From: Actinomycetes bacterium
GTDB lineage: Bacteria > Actinomycetota > Acidimicrobiia > Acidimicrobiales > Microtrichaceae
Direction: 5' to 3'
Assembly (NCBI GenBank): GCA_023423215.1
Contig: JAFAFZ010000457.1
Span: forward strand, 1-7,280
Length of the DNA: 7,280 nt
Under the pieces are notes generated by a model. It had not been told where the DNA came from and did not search any database. It saw only the letters and a program-made list of their open reading frames with translations. Shown here in pieces: positions 6,375-7,280 of this stretch; the first letter of the stretch is position 1, and every line of letters begins with the position of its first letter. Position numbers and translations under genes: made by a program.

Positions 6375-6424
6375 GGCCGGATCCGGTGACGGCCGGCCCA
6401 TCAAGGAACGTCACCGGTCCGGCC
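6375..6424. terminator. Long bidirectional hairpin between the convergent TetR and PEP-binding protein genes
   Basis: Bases 6375-6391 pair with 6409-6424 through 16 base pairs with a single bulged T at 6382; the loop is 17 nt (6392-6408). The inner nine pairs are CCGGTGACG/CGTCACCGG and the outer seven are GGCCGGA/TCCGGCC. On the plus side a weak T-rich stretch (CTTTGTT, 6431-6437) follows after 6 nt; on the minus side none follows. Its place between two convergent stops fits a shared terminator. The rest of the 120-bp gap shows nothing else I can support. Confidence 0.6.
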
Positions 6425-6436
6425 AGCGAACTTTGT

Positions 6437-7280
6437 TCACCTCGGCCGGGCCGCACGATAGACCAGGCCGACCCCGTCGTCCCGGCAGCGGACCACGACC
6501 TCGTGCGCTGTCGCTCCCCCGGCCGTCCCCTGTCCCCGCCCCGCCGCCAGCCGCTGCGTCGCGTCGCCGCAGCCGACGACCGCAGGCAGGCCGAGCTCGC
6601 GGGCGACGATGGCCGCGTGCGAGGTGAGACCGCCGTGGTCGGTGACGAGGGCGGCCGCACGACCGAGCAGCGGCAACCACGTCGGATCGGTGTGCTGCAC
6701 GACCAGGACGGTGCCCGGCGCCAGGTCGTCGACCTGGTCGGGATCGTCCAGGACCACCGCGGGGCCCGCGACGGTGCCGCGCCCCACGGCGAGCCCCTGC
6801 GCCAGCAGCTCGCCCACGGCCTCGGTCGCGCCACGCTCGTCGACCTGGGCGCCGTCGGACCCGTGCGCCCGGACCGACAGCGGACGCACCTGGACCAGCG
6901 CCAGCTCGCCGTCGCGCCCGTCGCCCGCCCACTCGACGTCCAGCGCCTGGCCCCGCTGCTGGGCGAGCCAGCGCAGCGCAGCGACGAGGCGGTCGAGGGT
7001 CGCCGGCGACAGGGCGAGCTCGCCGGGCGACTCCCGGACCGGACCGTGGCCACGGTCGCGCCACCTGACGGGATCGACGAGCCCGCCGACGAGCGGGCCG
7101 GCGAGTCCGGCCACCCCCTCGACCACGACCTCGGCCAGGCCCGAGTCCGGGTCGTGCGAGAAGGCGGCCCCCGACCAGCCGCCACGGTCCGCCCGCACCA
7201 GGCGCTGCACGGCGACCGCCATGCGCGCCGGACCGGCGGCGCCCCGGTACGACGTCGCCCGTGGCCCCGAGGCCGAGTCG
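6437..7280 (-). CDS. PEP/pyruvate-binding, PEP-utilising-enzyme-like protein, C-terminal part (5' truncated by window edge)
   Basis: The frame stays open from the TGA at 6437-6439 to the window edge, about 280 residues. Within it, MAVAVQRLVRADRGGWSGAAFSHDP and LDVEWAG-ELALVQVRPL form the end of the ATP-grasp-like PPDK N-terminal domain found in PEP synthase and rifampin phosphotransferase. After a short linker comes the swivelling phosphohistidine domain, GGLTSHAAIVAREL, with the phosphorylatable His encoded at 6617-6619. Family role: ATP phosphorylates the His, which passes phosphate to a substrate. The protein ends right after the His domain, so the C-terminal PEP-binding barrel of PEP synthase/PPDK is absent. 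The rifampin-binding insertion expected between the domains is absent too. The acceptor is therefore unknown. The ATG at 7222 is internal; upstream residues (SATSYRGAAG in part degenerate) continue the domain. Convergent with the TetR gene. Confidence 0.8.
   Translation of the reverse strand, partial: DSASGPRATSYRGAAGPARMAVAVQRLVRADRGGWSGAAFSHDPDSGLAEVVVEGVAGLAGPLVGGLVDPVRWRDRGHGPVRESPGELALSPATLDRLVAALRWLAQQRGQALDVEWAGDGRDGELALVQVRPLSVRAHGSDGAQVDERGATEAVGELLAQGLAVGRGTVAGPAVVLDDPDQVDDLAPGTVLVVQHTDPTWLPLLGRAAALVTDHGGLTSHAAIVARELGLPAVVGCGDATQRLAAGRGQGTAGGATAHEVVVRCRDDGVGLVYRAARPR

Noticed and set aside
5908..7185. Minus-strand open frame of 425 residues spanning TetR and the PEP-binding gene
   Set aside because: It is in a different frame from the conserved His-domain frame and runs through the TetR gene and the hairpin; Arg/Ser-rich with no domain.

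Overview
This is a very G+C-rich bacterial window with compact genes, GTG starts and third codon positions that are almost all G or C. The gene families (an Rrf2 regulator, a glnA4/aldC-type amine-utilisation set, an AarF/ABC1 kinase, a TetR regulator) point to an actinobacterium in the broad sense. Thermoleophilia/Solirubrobacterales or another high-GC actinomycete would fit, but the sequence does not settle the genus.

Layout: (1) 1-241 (+) is the C-terminal third to half of an Rrf2-family regulator. (2) 243-366 is a short convergent intergenic stretch made of two tandem copies of a 62-bp unit. (3) 377-1846 (-) is a complete NAD(P)-dependent aldehyde dehydrogenase of the AldC (Rv2858c) type. 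(4) 1847-2016 is a divergent promoter region with palindromes. (5) 2017-2826 (+) is a classical SDR oxidoreductase resembling Rv2857c. (6) 2936-4345 (+) is a glutamine-synthetase-like ligase of the GlnA4 type (Rv2860c, gamma-glutamyl-amine synthetase-like). (7) 4356-5738 (+) is an AarF/ABC1 (UbiB-like) kinase without the usual C-terminal membrane helices. (8) 5735-6316 (+) is a TetR-family regulator whose start overlaps the kinase stop (GTGA). (9) 6317-6436 is a convergent intergenic stretch with a long hairpin. (10) 6437-7280 (-) is the C-terminal part of a PEP/pyruvate-binding phosphotransferase-like protein that runs off the window.

The core is a rearranged version of the mycobacterial glnA4 - amidotransferase - aldC - SDR cluster (Rv2860c to Rv2857c). 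The likely logic is gamma-glutamylation of an amine by the GS-like ligase, then oxidation of the resulting aldehyde by the ALDH. The SDR handles an alcohol/carbonyl step whose substrate cannot be read from sequence. The PuuD-like amidotransferase that would release glutamate is not in the window. The GS-like gene, the kinase and the TetR gene are packed with a 10-nt gap and a 4-nt overlap, so they probably share a transcript. A 25-bp dyad over the putative -10 of the GS-like gene is the best candidate operator for that TetR protein.

No defence system, CRISPR array, mobile element or RNA gene is visible. The least explained items are the tandem repeat at 243-366, the operator-like dyads, and the coupling of an ABC1 kinase and a TetR regulator to an amine-ligase gene.
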